NCBI GenBank assembly: GCA_034359265.1
Contig: CP136893.1
Location: forward strand, 18,853,001-18,917,000
Direction of reading: 5' to 3'
Source: Canna indica
Taxonomy: Eukaryota; Streptophyta; Magnoliopsida; Zingiberales; Cannaceae
Length of the DNA stretch: 64,000 nt
The notes beneath the pieces are model-generated. The model was not told where the DNA came from and did no database searches. It worked only from the letters and a program-made list of their open reading frames with translations. Each line of letters opens with the position of its first letter. Position 1 is the stretch's first letter. This document shows positions 54,284-64,000 of the stretch, piece after piece. Both the position numbers and the translations under genes were made by a program.

Positions 54284-55393
54284 ATGCCAGCTGATCGAAG
54301 TTGGATGTACCGACGTCTTGATCGTGGAGCTTTAACGAATGAGTTTCGATTAGGCATAATTTACTTCCTAAATTTTGCCTATTCGAATCGGAAATTCGTT
54401 AGTGTCGGTGATAAAATCTGATGTTCGTGCCACAATTGCTTGAATGGATAATTTTTGGATCGAGAAACTGTCACTTTGCATCTATGTAGCAAAAGATTTG
54501 CACCAAGATATTTTCTATGGACTTGTCACGGGGAGTCACGTGAAGTCGGGACGTCGAACAATCCTATCATTCAGACACATGGTGAATCTTCCTCTGCTAG
54601 TGTTTCTTCATTTAGTCAATCTAATCCCTATAAAACTATGATACTTGATAGTCTTGGGGGTCAATTCCACCTGAATGATAATGTCGATCGGCCAGTTACT
54701 GAGACGTCAGTGCCACCAGATGCTACAAGTGTTGATATCACAGAAGTACAAACTGCAGTAGAGATTGATTTGCCGAATAAAGAAATTACAGAATTTTACG
54801 AGATGTTGAAAACTGCCGATGAACCTTTGTATGAGAATTATCCTAAATACACTAGGTTTTCGACAATGACGCAGCTCCTAAACATGAAGGCCGATTATAA
54901 TATCAGCGGGGTTGCGTATGATCAGATTGCATGATTAATTAATGGAATGCTGCCTACAGAAAGGGGCATGAAAGTTCATCCAAAATACAAACTTGTTGAG
55001 GTTAATTACAAATCAAAATTGGCAACAAATGAGCCTTTTATATTGGTATCACAAGCCGAACAAGTATATTATGCGAAGTATTCGGCTCGAAATAAAGATA
55101 GAGCAAATTGTCGTGTAGTCTGTAAGACTAAAGGTAGAGGAAGAATTGATCTGATAGCGGGAGAAAATGAGCTGATACCTGATGTGACAGATAATTTCTA
55201 TCAAGAAGATGATCCTCCTGCTGTAGATCGTATTATTCCAATACTCGAGGATGCAAACACAACGTTAATTCAATTAGAAGTTGAATATGTTGATGATGAC
55301 GATCATGAAATTGAGGAAGCTGGAGATGAAGAAGATAAAGAAGATGAAGAAGAGGAAGAATTCGAAGACTATTACTCAGATGATGAGGAATAA
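54284..55393 (+). pseudogene. TNP2 remnant of CACTA copy C with core deletion
   Basis: From ATG 54284 (MPADRSWMYRRLDRG) the N-terminal domain reads on with stops near 54419 and 54449, then FLDRETVTLHLCSKRFAPRYF to NISGVAYDQIA. At about 54957 sequence equal to LINGMLPT is fused directly to ERGMKVHPKYKLVEVNY of DUF4216: about 2.4 kb encoding the whole catalytic core is gone. The C-terminus continues to FEDYYSDDEE and includes a short extra segment (ELIPDVTDN) not in copies A and B. Confidence 0.88.
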
Positions 55394-55468
55394 TTGTAAA
55401 GTATATCTTATATTAAATATATCTCTACTATATATATAATAATTTAATTATATGCTTATTCGACAGAT

Positions 55469-56925
55469 ATGTCTGGTCGTGGTTATCGTCGCAGGAGGGA
55501 GTCTCCGATCGGTCAGACTCCGGCACTTGGTCATTTTGCTGATCCTCCTGCTGATGATACCGTTGAGGCTAGTACATCTAGACGCAGGCGGTCACGCGGG
55601 CCGAACAGGTGGCAGCTTCCACCAGCCACAAACTCACGTAGATTCCTTAGCGTGATTGGGGAGCGGTAATATATCATGAATTATGAATCATTACAAATTC
55701 ATTATATCATAATATAATATTAAATTTTATTTTTGTTGTGCAGGTTCGAGCAAGAAGAAGTGCCAATGACCATATCTTCTACCATTCGACGATACATGCA
55801 CGGGGCATGGCCCACGTGGTCTCACGTGCCCAGTTAGTACGTCGACATGCTATGGCGCTAGTTTGAGGCACGCATTTTTTTTTTTTTTATACATGCATGA
55901 TGATTAATATTGGTACTGATATTATTGTTTCGCAGGCTCGCTATACATGGGCTGAGGACCAGAGGTCCTTCATTTACGCTGCCTGGGAGGTTATTTCCCG
56001 ACAGAGGTACAACAGACAGCTGGGGCAGGCCCGGTCCCAGGCGATGGCCCGAGCTGGGACCACAAACATCACGGGGACTCGGGGATACGGCCTCGATTGG
56101 ATTACTCCGGATATATGGGACCAGCTCGTGGCATTATGGTCGACGAATCGATGGCAGGAGGTTTCTAGGACTGCGGCTAGAAACCGCATGTCGGGGGGGA
56201 GGAGCGTGTCACACTGGCGGCTCTATTTCATTTGCAGTGCACACAAATCGTATGGTAAGTATTATATATTACTTTTAATTATATATTTTATTTGTTACTC
56301 TGTGTACTAATTAATGTATTTATTTTGTAAATGTAGATGACGGTGTCGGACGATGAGACTGTCCAGCGACCCTCCCCAATGGCGGTGTTTGAGCGGACTC
56401 ACCGTCGAGTACATGGGAGTACATCGACAACCGCACTGCATACATTATGATAAGTATATTTGTTTAAATTATTCATTATATATTTATAATTTAAGTTTTA
56501 TGAAAAATATTAAACAAAAAATCAAACTCGAGTAGGAGACCTACACTCAGACGGTGATACAGCGCGGGGGCACCCCGAGGATGCAGGTGGCTAGGCCGTG
56601 TATATGACTTTGCAGATAGTGGTTATGCGCGAGCCGTGCTAGGGCCACTTGGGGCACCGATCCCTCCGGTCGCTGATGAGCGACCGTCTACCTCCAGGTC
56701 CAGTTATGATCAGAGTAGCAGGATAAGGACACTGGAGGAGATGGTCGTGTGTTAGGGTGAGATGATGGCGGAGATGCATGCTATGCTACGCAACATCTCA
56801 GCTCATACCAGTGCAGGCATCGCCTCGGTATCATCTGATCCATCATCCTCAGTCAGTCCACGCCGGTGTACACCGAAGCACTCCAGACCCCGCCATATAA
56901 TCCAGACCATCCTCCATCGTCATCG
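55469..56925 (+). pseudogene. Second-gene remnant of CACTA copy C
   Basis: Exon-like blocks MSGRGYRRRRESPIGQTP (55469), EQEEVPMTISSTIRRYMHG (55744), ARYTWAEDQRSFIYAAWEV (55936), PSPMAVFERTHRRVHG and a shortened coiled-coil part follow the exon order of 50859-52424. Stops (e.g. within the coiled coil near 56753), frame changes near 56190 and small deletions break it. The second intron again starts with GC after GAG and lacks any nearby GT, supporting the GC-AG intron. Confidence 0.82.
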
Positions 56926-57219
56926 TGAGATTTATTATTTTTTTATATTGACTTTGTTATTTAGATACTATAATTGATTAATTTGTTTTGTTTGGATATT
57001 GATACTTCAATTTTGAATTTGAATAGTTTTTATACGATTGTGGATAATTATAAATATAAGTATAATTATTTTGATGTATATCTGAGTGTATTTGTGATGT
57101 GTATTTGAATAGATGTGTGTATGGGTGTATGGGTGTGTGTGAGTTATGTATCAGATAATGTGTCAATGTATTAATGAAAATTTGGAATTTTAAAATTTTT
57201 TCTGTTGCATGTCTAGGTC

Positions 57220-57505
57220 ATCAGCAACGGCTTTCCTACAGCCGTCCGTGGGAAAGTCGTTACTAAAAGTATATCGTAAGCCGTTGCTGATGACCTTCAA
57301 CAATGACTTAGCAACAGACTTTCACTAATGGCCTTGCCACGACCGCTCGGACCGTTGCTAATAGTTTTATCAACAACGACACTGCGCCCATGGCAGAGCC
57401 ATTGCTGATAATATTATTAGCAACGGCAGCTCGAGCCATTGCTGATTCGTTGCAAAATTATCAGCAACACGTGTTTCTGCCACGGCTCTGTTGCAACGGG
57501 CCGGG
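57220..57505. repeat. Degenerate 3' subterminal array of CACTA copy C
   Basis: CAGCAACGGCTTTCCTAC and further mutated units run to GGGCCGG at 57504, where the MULE right TIR starts. Confidence 0.8.
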
Positions 57506-57507
57506 CG

Positions 57508-57668
57508 ACACGAATGACTTTTACCATTAAGTGACTAATGGGCGAACTAATGGATGGGGGCTTTTCGAACCAGAAGTGTAGTCGATGGGGGCTCCGTGCA
57601 TAGTTGGTAATTTAGATAGTCTTTGCACACAATGACTATAGTCGAGAGGGGTTCCGTGTAATTTACCC
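57508..57668 (-). repeat. Right TIR of the 17-kb MULE
   Basis: Inverse of 40658-40818: GTGTAATTTACCC, CTATAGTC, TGTAGTCGA and TTAAGTGACTAATGGGCGAAC blocks match. Confidence 0.9.
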
Positions 57669-57677
57669 TTCTTGTTT

Positions 57678-59167
57678 TATTAAAGATTTGTTAAACTTAT
57701 ATCCCTCCTTCTCGTATCTCTATAATTTCCTATTTAGAGGCGGATCCGGATTCAAAATCGGGGATAACTTTGTAATTTTTAAACTTTTTTTTGTTAGTTG
57801 TAAAAAAAAATTCAAGGGGGTGACTTAACTCAAATTGACATATCACCAAGAGTATCATAATTGACAAAATAATTAAACATATTTTAAAATATAAGTAATT
57901 ATATTATAAGTAAATAAATATCAATTGTACATAATTCATAAGTATAAAAACGTTAACTTAAGTCTTAAAAATTACAAAAAAAATTAATGAGTTTTCATGT
58001 GATAATAATATTGCATAATAATATCATTGTCACTGGCCTTGAAAATCTTTTTAAACAAAATTATTACGAGGTTAGCAGGTTGCATTGGACGATGAGGACT
58101 ACGTGACACTAACAATCACCAAAGCTCCAAAACTCCTTTAATTTCTTTAATTTGTTTCCTAACAAATTTCATTAGTTAAGTTATCCAAAGATAGTATTTT
58201 TTGAAAAAAAAACACCAATAAAAAGATTCGATTTTATTCAAAATTCAGATGAGTTGGTATGTTTTTAATCTATCCAAAGATAGTGTTAGTGTGTTAAATT
58301 CAGTGTCAATTTAACTTTTTGCATTTTAATTTTAATATAATTCTTGGATTAAAATCGTTATTTTAAACCAAAAATATGCATACTCGTTTAATATAAAAAA
58401 TTCTACTTTCTATGAATTAAATATTCATGTATAATATGGACGCATACTCGTTTAGTTAACACGGAGTAATTTTTTTTAAAAAATTACACTTTTTATGAAT
58501 TAATTATTCATATATATTTTCAAAAAAGCATCTCAAACAGAAATACTATTAATAAATGTTAAAGTATTAAATTTTAATTTTGTATAATTAATTTATAAAA
58601 AAATGATTTAACATATTGATTAATTAATTTTTTTCATCTTGATTTGATTTAATTATAAGATTTTTTATAAAAAAATATATTTGATTTGTCTTAATTATTT
58701 TGAATGTGGTTTGTTTTTCTAAATATTTTAGAATGAGTTCTTTATATCATTTTTCAAAAATAATGTAGTTATGTTTTAATGTTTAGTTGAGATTATTTAA
58801 AATGATTTGATTGATATTTAATTTATTTTATTAAGCTCTTCAATTGAATTATAACATAATATATTTATCAAAAAAAAATTTAGTATTTTATTAAAATAAC
58901 TTAATGCATTTATCTTATTTAAATTTGCGAAGAAAGAAATATACCAAACCATATATACTTTTGCATCGTTGTAGATATTCCACACCAATCGATTATAAAT
59001 GTAAAATATTTCTTATAATGATTTAAATATATTTTTTTATGAGTTAATTTTTAAGATGAAGTTATATCTATATTCATTTTCTTAAACAATCATAACAGTC
59101 TGAACCAAAAGACTTACATAAGTTAGTACAATAAACCAAGGTGAGGTCCCTCAACAAGAACCACAAG
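57678..59167. other. AT-rich intergenic DNA
   Basis: It contains a second copy of the dispersed repeat at 30670-30770 (here 58290-58375) and a stretch at 57735-57825 with a G-rich purine run (AAGGGGG) typical of retrotransposon remnants. No gene recognised. Confidence 0.5.
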
Positions 59168-59707
59168 TAGGGCTGGCAACGGAGCGAATACGGTGCGGAT
59201 ACGGATTATCCGTATCCGCACCGCACTCCATATCCGCCCATCCGTATCCGCACCGTATCCGCCACAGATATGAATATGGATATCCATATCCGCACCGCTT
59301 CAAATACGGATATCCGCACCGCATTCGTATCTGCACCGTATTTAATAAAAAAATATTAAAATTTTATATTTAATTAAAAAAATTAATAAATTACCAATTC
59401 ATTGATCCAAAATAAATATATAATATACTTCAAAATTCATCTTGACATGAAATTACCATAGAGCTCTTATATATATTAATAACTTATATGGGCAAAATAG
59501 TAATTCAGAGACGCGGATAGGCGGTGCGGATACAGTGCGGATACGGTGCGGATTCACAGTCATATCCGTATCCGCACCATATCCGCGCGGATATAAGTTT
59601 TTTAAATCCATATCTGTATCCATATCCATTTTTACTTGCGGATATGGATTGGATACGGTGCGGATGCGGTTTTTAGTTGGCGGATGCGGATAAAATTGTC
59701 ACCCCTA
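59168..59707. mobile_element. hAT MITE, 540 bp, with 8-bp TSD
   Basis: Ends TAGGGCTGGCAACGG and AAAATTGTCACCCCTA are inverted. A perfect 8-bp TSD ACCACAAG flanks them (59160-59167 and 59708-59715). The body is built of repeated CGGATACGG/CCGTATCCG words at both ends around an AT-rich centre. It is non-coding. A fragment of the family is at 25166-25262. Confidence 0.9.
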
Positions 59708-59715
59708 ACCACAAG

Positions 59716-61206
59716 TGCAAGTTTTTCTACATGTGGCTCATCATGCTTTTTCCTGAGGTGTTGTTGCATGTGAGTTTTTCCTGAACTACAAACTTTTGTT
59801 CAGACCATTGCATTATTATTATTTAAGGGAGTAGGGTGTGTAAGCAATTTCTACCAAGTTAAGCCTTAGTCCAAAATAATAAATGAGTTTCAATAAAATA
59901 AAATAACAAACACTAATTATTATTATTTTTATTATATTTATGAGACTATTTTATTAGAATAATATATGGAATATGTTGTTTATGAAAATCCAAAAAATAA
60001 TAATAATTTTGAATGTCCAAGTTTTAATGTGAACAAATGGGTAATTAACTTTTGCTCCCCACATGATGCAGATCTTGTAGCACCTCTTCTCACTGTCGCT
60101 GGCTGCAATATCCAACAAATGCCCAGCTTTTGTCTCCTGTTTCAGTTTCTGTACTTTTTTTACCTCTTGTCTGCAGGGGAGTGAGGAAGAACACTTACAA
60201 AAAGTTGGAATCTTGTATTACCTCACTTTTTGCTCAATTGTCCTTTAGGTAAAATTAGAATAATTTGTTTCGAATAGCATAAACAAATTCACTTTTTAAT
60301 TTTTCATGTCTCTTAACATTTTTCTGATAATAAAAATAATTTGAATCTAATTTCTTTCGAATCATTTAACGTGTGGGAAGGACTGCGGCCATGTGTGGGT
60401 GGAGCTGAACCTCGAAGGTAATAAAGTGTGAGGGTGTGAGTGTTAGTGCTATTGGTCCAAATACAAGTTAGCTAATAATGTTTTCCTTAGGATTATGGTT
60501 CAGTAGAACGGTTAATCATTGAACGCGATGAAGTGGTTGAACGTTGAGTTGTTCATAATCATGCCTAAGATGGTGGTAACCTTTTGATCCCTCGTTGGGT
60601 GCATGGTCTTCATAGGCCCACTAAGGTCATTGAAATGACAAGGCTTAATGGATCCTATATCCAAGGCCCCAATATAGGTGTATCCAATGTGTTGCTACAA
60701 TAATACCCTCTCTTAGTATTTTCATATAATTATAATAATTGATCCTACTAAAATTTGAATAAGATGTCATCAATTTTACTACTCACAGTTGACAATTTCT
60801 AAATTATGTTTGATAGGTCTTTTTGTGAGTGAAGACATTTTATTTTTACCACGTATTAAATTTATAATTACAGTATATTATTGACTGAAATAAAAATATT
60901 TTGCCAAGCTTAGTTTTAGTTCTAGCTGTATGGATTTTTTTTTTTCATTATAATGACTGAATATAGAGCTAATTTTGTTTTAAAAAAACACAAAATTGTT
61001 TTGGTTGATTAACATTAGAGAATTTGAAATAATTTTAAAAAAAAAATATCTAAATTGAGGATCGAATCGTGATTTTTAATAATTGAGAAGCTAAACTGTA
61101 ATCAAAAGCCTACTTAGGAAAATAAAATTTGCCCTAATAATAATTATTCTTCATTTCCTCGATCGGCTTCCTTCCCAGCTCACCAAATTGCATTGCTTAT
61201 ACGCTT
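59716..61206 (+). promoter_or_regulatory. Upstream region of SDH2
   Basis: AT-rich with no convincing gene; a short open frame at 59966-60184 has no recognisable domain. The 60 bases before ATG 61207 are C/T-rich, as in many plant leaders. No promoter element can be assigned with confidence. Confidence 0.4.
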
Positions 61207-61901
61207 ATGGCCGCCATGAGGTTTCTCCTCCGACGAGGCTCAGCCGCCGCGGGCGGCCTCCTCCCCGCCCACTCCCCAGCGCCTACACCCACCTCCTTTA
61301 CGGCAGCGCGCCTTCTACAAGTCCAGACGCACTCCTCCCAGCCCGATTCGGTCACCGCGAAGCCCAAGCGCATCAAGACCTTCTCCATCTACCGTTGGAA
61401 TCCTGACCAGCCGGAGAAGCCGAAGCTCCACAGCTACGAGATTGACCTCGGGGAATGCGGCCCCATGATCCTCGACGCGCTTATCAAGATAAAGAACGAG
61501 ATCGACCCCTCCCTCACTTTCCGCCGCTCCTGCCGCGAGGGCATCTGCGGATCCTGTGCGATGAACATCGACGGAGACAATGGCCTTGCCTGCCTCACCA
61601 AAATCTCGTCCTCCTCGGACGCGTCCACCATCACGCCGCTGCCGCACATGTACGTTGTCAAGGATCTGGTGGTGGACATGACCAACTTTTATAGCCAGTA
61701 TAAGAGCGTCGAGCCGTGGCTCAAGAGGAAGGATCCGCCGCCCACGCCCGGGAAGGAGATTCCCCAGAGCAAGAAGGACCGCGCGAAGCTGGATGGGATG
61801 TACGAGTGCATCCTTTGCGCATGCTGCAGCACCTCATGTCCTAGTTACTGGTGGAATCCTGAGACCTATCTCGGACCAGCAGCCCTCCTCCACGCCAACA
61901 G
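61207..61901 (+). CDS. SDH2: Succinate dehydrogenase iron-sulfur subunit (complex II), first exon, 3'-partial
   Basis: ATG 61207 opens [17 protein letters not shown], an Arg/Ser/Ala-rich mitochondrial presequence, then [17 protein letters not shown]. The [2Fe-2S] ligands are C109, C114, C117 and C129 ([16 protein letters not shown]...C). The ferredoxin-type motif [12 protein letters not shown] gives C201, C204 and C207, with C211 for the [3Fe-4S] centre. The exon ends ...LLHANR at AACAG|GTATAA (61901); the frame then hits a stop at 61938, while the family continues with W and two more cysteine clusters, so the rest is in an exon beyond 64000. SDH2 passes electrons from FAD to ubiquinone in the inner mitochondrial membrane. 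The exon is GC-rich against AT-rich surroundings. Confidence 0.93.
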
Positions 61902-64000
61902 GTATAACTTGTTCTTACCTTTGAGCTGCTTCAAGTAGCGTAAAATATTTTTTTTATATATAGATTAGACTTCATTCTGTTGTCGATTATTGCTGTTTGC
62001 TTAATGATTGATCCATGGAAATGATGTCATGATGAAGATAATATGTTGGTTGTTATTCAGTGTTTTGAGGCCGAGTGTTTGAATGTTATGTCATTCAGAG
62101 TGTTGATGGTTTTGGATTCTTGGAGAGGAAAGATATAGTTGAGTTCATTTTCCTTCCTGCATGAAAAGATTCTCTGGCGATTGTTAATTGTAAGCTGTCA
62201 TATGTATCTAAGTTCCAAAAGGCTTTAATTGAATAGCAACACGGTTATTTTTGTAAGCATTGGTCCACTAATATAAATGTAGATAAGCTGAACGAATGTT
62301 ATCAATGATTGTTTTGATGTTTTAATTGGAATTTGAATGTAGAAATCACTACACATCTGCTGCCTCTGATGGACCTCCTAAGTTCAGACCTTATGATATA
62401 GCTTATATGTAGCAGCTTGCACACAACAGCCACATATGATAGGCAATAACATTTGGACAGGAAGCATGTCTGTGATTTCGTGTTGTTGTTGACATGTTGT
62501 CAATTTTGGTTAGTCCAACTGGAGATTTGCATTTATGGTGATGTAAGTATGATACATTAGCACCAACCTCGGTCACTTTTTGGAAAATCATATATGGTTG
62601 ATAGGTCCTCAGCGGAGTGACTTGGGAAGTTTGCATGGAACCTAGGGTGTGCTTGGTATTGAGGACAGGTCTGAGCCGGGAGGTCTGACTTCTGAGGCCC
62701 CAAAAGCAGGTTTTCAACTCCGTCGAGTTCAATCAATCCTCAAGGTGAGCCACAATGTGCCAACTTCATTCACTCAGCTGCTTGGTATCAAAGGACCTAC
62801 AGAAAGAAGAGAAGCATCAAAATGCAGTCTTGGCACCAAGCGTTGATAATGACCTTCTGTTGGAGTTAGTTTATAAGGGCCTTGTGCAAGTAGGCATTAG
62901 CTTGTTTGCTGAGGGATGAGTTTAGGATTGGACCTAAATGGATTAGCTTCACCGTGTCCTTGATGAGCTCAATCTGAAAGGGATAGTTGGTCTCACAGAA
63001 AGGAACTCCATCAGACAAAGTTGGCAGTGGCAAGATGATCTCGAGTCGTAATTGAGCTCCCTACCAAGTGTGGTTGTGTGCTCAACACTGAACCTAGCCA
63101 GGGTTTGTCCTTGGAATGACCTCAACCCAAGTCATGATCATGACCTAGGTGGGCACATGATACTGGACGAATGGGTTTGGCTTCGGGGTTACTGTCCACA
63201 CTTTGGTTGGGCTGGACAATTTGTGAAGGTGCTATAAAATTTCTAGCGTGTTCAGAAATTCTATCGTATTTTTAACATGTTAGGGAGTCTTACGTTTATA
63301 TATGTGTTACTATTTTGTGGCCATATATGTGTTACTATTTTGTGTTTGATGATTGGTGATGCTTACAGCAAGCCCGTGTCTGATTAGAAGGAAGAGTGGG
63401 TCGTGTGTAGCTGAGGGTCATCTTTGGTGATTGGTGATGCTTATTGTGGAGTTCAGTTTTAAATAATATGATTGGCATGTTATTTGAGGGATAACTAATA
63501 TCTTTGTATAGGTGTGGGCTGTTGCTGTACGTTTTTCGATAAACATTGTGATTTATTGCAGTGGAAAAGTTTTTCTCCCTTCTATAACCTAGTTGGAACC
63601 TCCAAATGACGTCAATTACTAGTTTTTATATGCTACAAAAGTTACCAAGATATGTGTAGTGTCCAGTGAAATTAATTCTATTATATCAGTTGAGACAAAA
63701 TCCTTGAACTCATGTTTATTGGGTAATATGAGAAATTTGCTATTAAGATGACCTAGACATTACTTATCAATTAAGGCACATTGGGATGGGTACCTTTTAA
63801 TTCATCATTCAGCTAGGTGTGATGCATTTGTTGTTCTAAAATGAGCAGTTTAGATGTGGCATCATACTACTGCTACGATTCTTTAAGATGAACTTTACAG
63901 TTAGATTGTTTTTTGTATCTGTTATTGAGATTTTTTTGTCATTTTGTATGTTATTTTGGACTAGAATGTGGATGCAACTTTTCATTGCTATATATCAATA
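61902..64000 (+). other. Probable first intron of SDH2, runs past the window
   Basis: No sequence for the conserved C-terminal part (second and third cysteine clusters) is found here, so at least 2.1 kb of intron is inferred. Short local duplications occur, e.g. ATATATGTGTTACTATTTTG twice at 63299-63345 and GTGATTGGTGATGCTTA-like phrases at 63352 and 63427. If no exon lies beyond, the gene would be truncated. Confidence 0.55.

Larger units (their letters stand above)
45614..57505 (+). mobile_element. Older CACTA element, copy C, split by copy B and internally deleted
   Basis: It starts CACTACTAGAAATAGG (45614) with degenerate CAGCAACGG arrays to 45812, where copy B is inserted, and resumes at 53127. 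It then carries a GC-rich leader (53186-53460), decayed 26-bp units (53680-53825), transposase and second-gene remnants and a 3' subterminal array (57220-57500). The 3' terminal CACTA repeat is absent because the array ends at the MULE's right TIR. Net length is about 4.6 kb; divergence from copy B is clearly higher than between A and B. Confidence 0.85.
40658..57668 (-). mobile_element. 17-kb MULE with 9-bp TSD, transposase, GRF gene and nested CACTA elements
   Basis: Ends GGGTAAATTACACGGAAC (40658) and GTTCCGTGTAATTTACCC (57668) are inverted over about 160 bp (to 40818 and 57508). A perfect 9-bp TSD TTCTTGTTT flanks them (40649-40657 and 57669-57677). Inside are a GRF-type zinc-finger gene (40945-41555, plus), a MuDRA-type transposase (41930-45306, minus) and, from 45614 on, nested CACTA elements. 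Without those it would be about 5.1 kb. The old CACTA's 3' end is cut exactly at the right TIR, so DNA was lost there. Confidence 0.92.

Noticed and set aside
62640..62860. Possible Harbinger MITE starting GGGTGTGCTTGGTATTG
   Set aside because: No matching inverted end was found; a later GCTTGGTATCAAAGG is in direct orientation.
1..64000. tRNA, rRNA, miRNA or organellar insert
   Set aside because: No cloverleaf-like sequence, rRNA core or plastid/mitochondrial gene was recognised on reading both strands; the only pol III boxes are in the SINE. A tRNAscan or Infernal run would be decisive.

Overview
The window is nuclear DNA of a flowering plant. The evidence is intron-bearing plant genes (an MA3-domain translation regulator, a STICHEL-like protein, mitochondrial succinate dehydrogenase SDH2) spaced by plant transposons of the CACTA, MULE, hAT, SINE and Gypsy-LTR types. 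The GC-rich SDH2 first exon and GC-rich captured gene fragments lean towards a monocot, but this is a weak inference. The species cannot be named from the sequence.

Host genes. (1) 2349-4430 (+): last two exons of an MRF-type protein with four MA3 domains; its 5' exons lie before the window, and a 525-bp MULE-type MITE with a perfect 9-bp target duplication (TSD) sits in the upstream intron. (2) 18714-23059 (-), possibly to 17277: a STICHEL-like 2 type gene with a clamp-loader-like AAA+ module and five or six exons. Its usual 'SRC' arginine is Trp. (3) 61207-61901 (+): first exon of SDH2, cut off by an intron that runs past the window end.

Transposon nest 1 (5404-15394). A Pack-MULE with about 185-bp inverted ends and a 10-bp direct repeat (TAATATTAAT) carries fragments of a tonoplast aquaporin (TIP) and an ARM-repeat (ARO-type) gene. 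A reverse-oriented solo Gypsy LTR (6660-14828, TSD TGTTG) is inserted in it, and a 5.8-kb CACTA element (8692-14505, TSD TTT) is inserted in the LTR.

Region 24-33.2 kb holds AT-rich foldback elements, a decayed CACTA copy split by a SINE, and a small GC-rich Pack-MULE-like element whose left end has become a (TA)n tract.

Nest 2 (about 33905-40482). A second solo-LTR-like sequence is interrupted just upstream of its TATA box by a hAT element (34218-38511, TSD CCAAAACT), which contains a 3.7-kb MULE with a decayed transposase.

Nest 3 (40658-57668). A 17-kb MULE (TSD TTCTTGTTT, about 160-bp ends) carries a nearly readable MuDRA-type transposase and, divergently, a GRF-zinc-finger membrane-anchored gene. 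It also holds an old CACTA element (from 45614), into which a young 7.3-kb CACTA (45813-53126, TSD TTA) has inserted.

The two young CACTA copies (8692-14505 and 45813-53126) are nearly identical and in opposite orientation. Their lesions are complementary: the first has two internal deletions but an open transposase C-terminus; the second is full-length with an intact second gene but one nonsense codon in the transposase. A 540-bp hAT MITE with 8-bp TSD lies at 59168-59707. I found no tRNA, rRNA or CRISPR.
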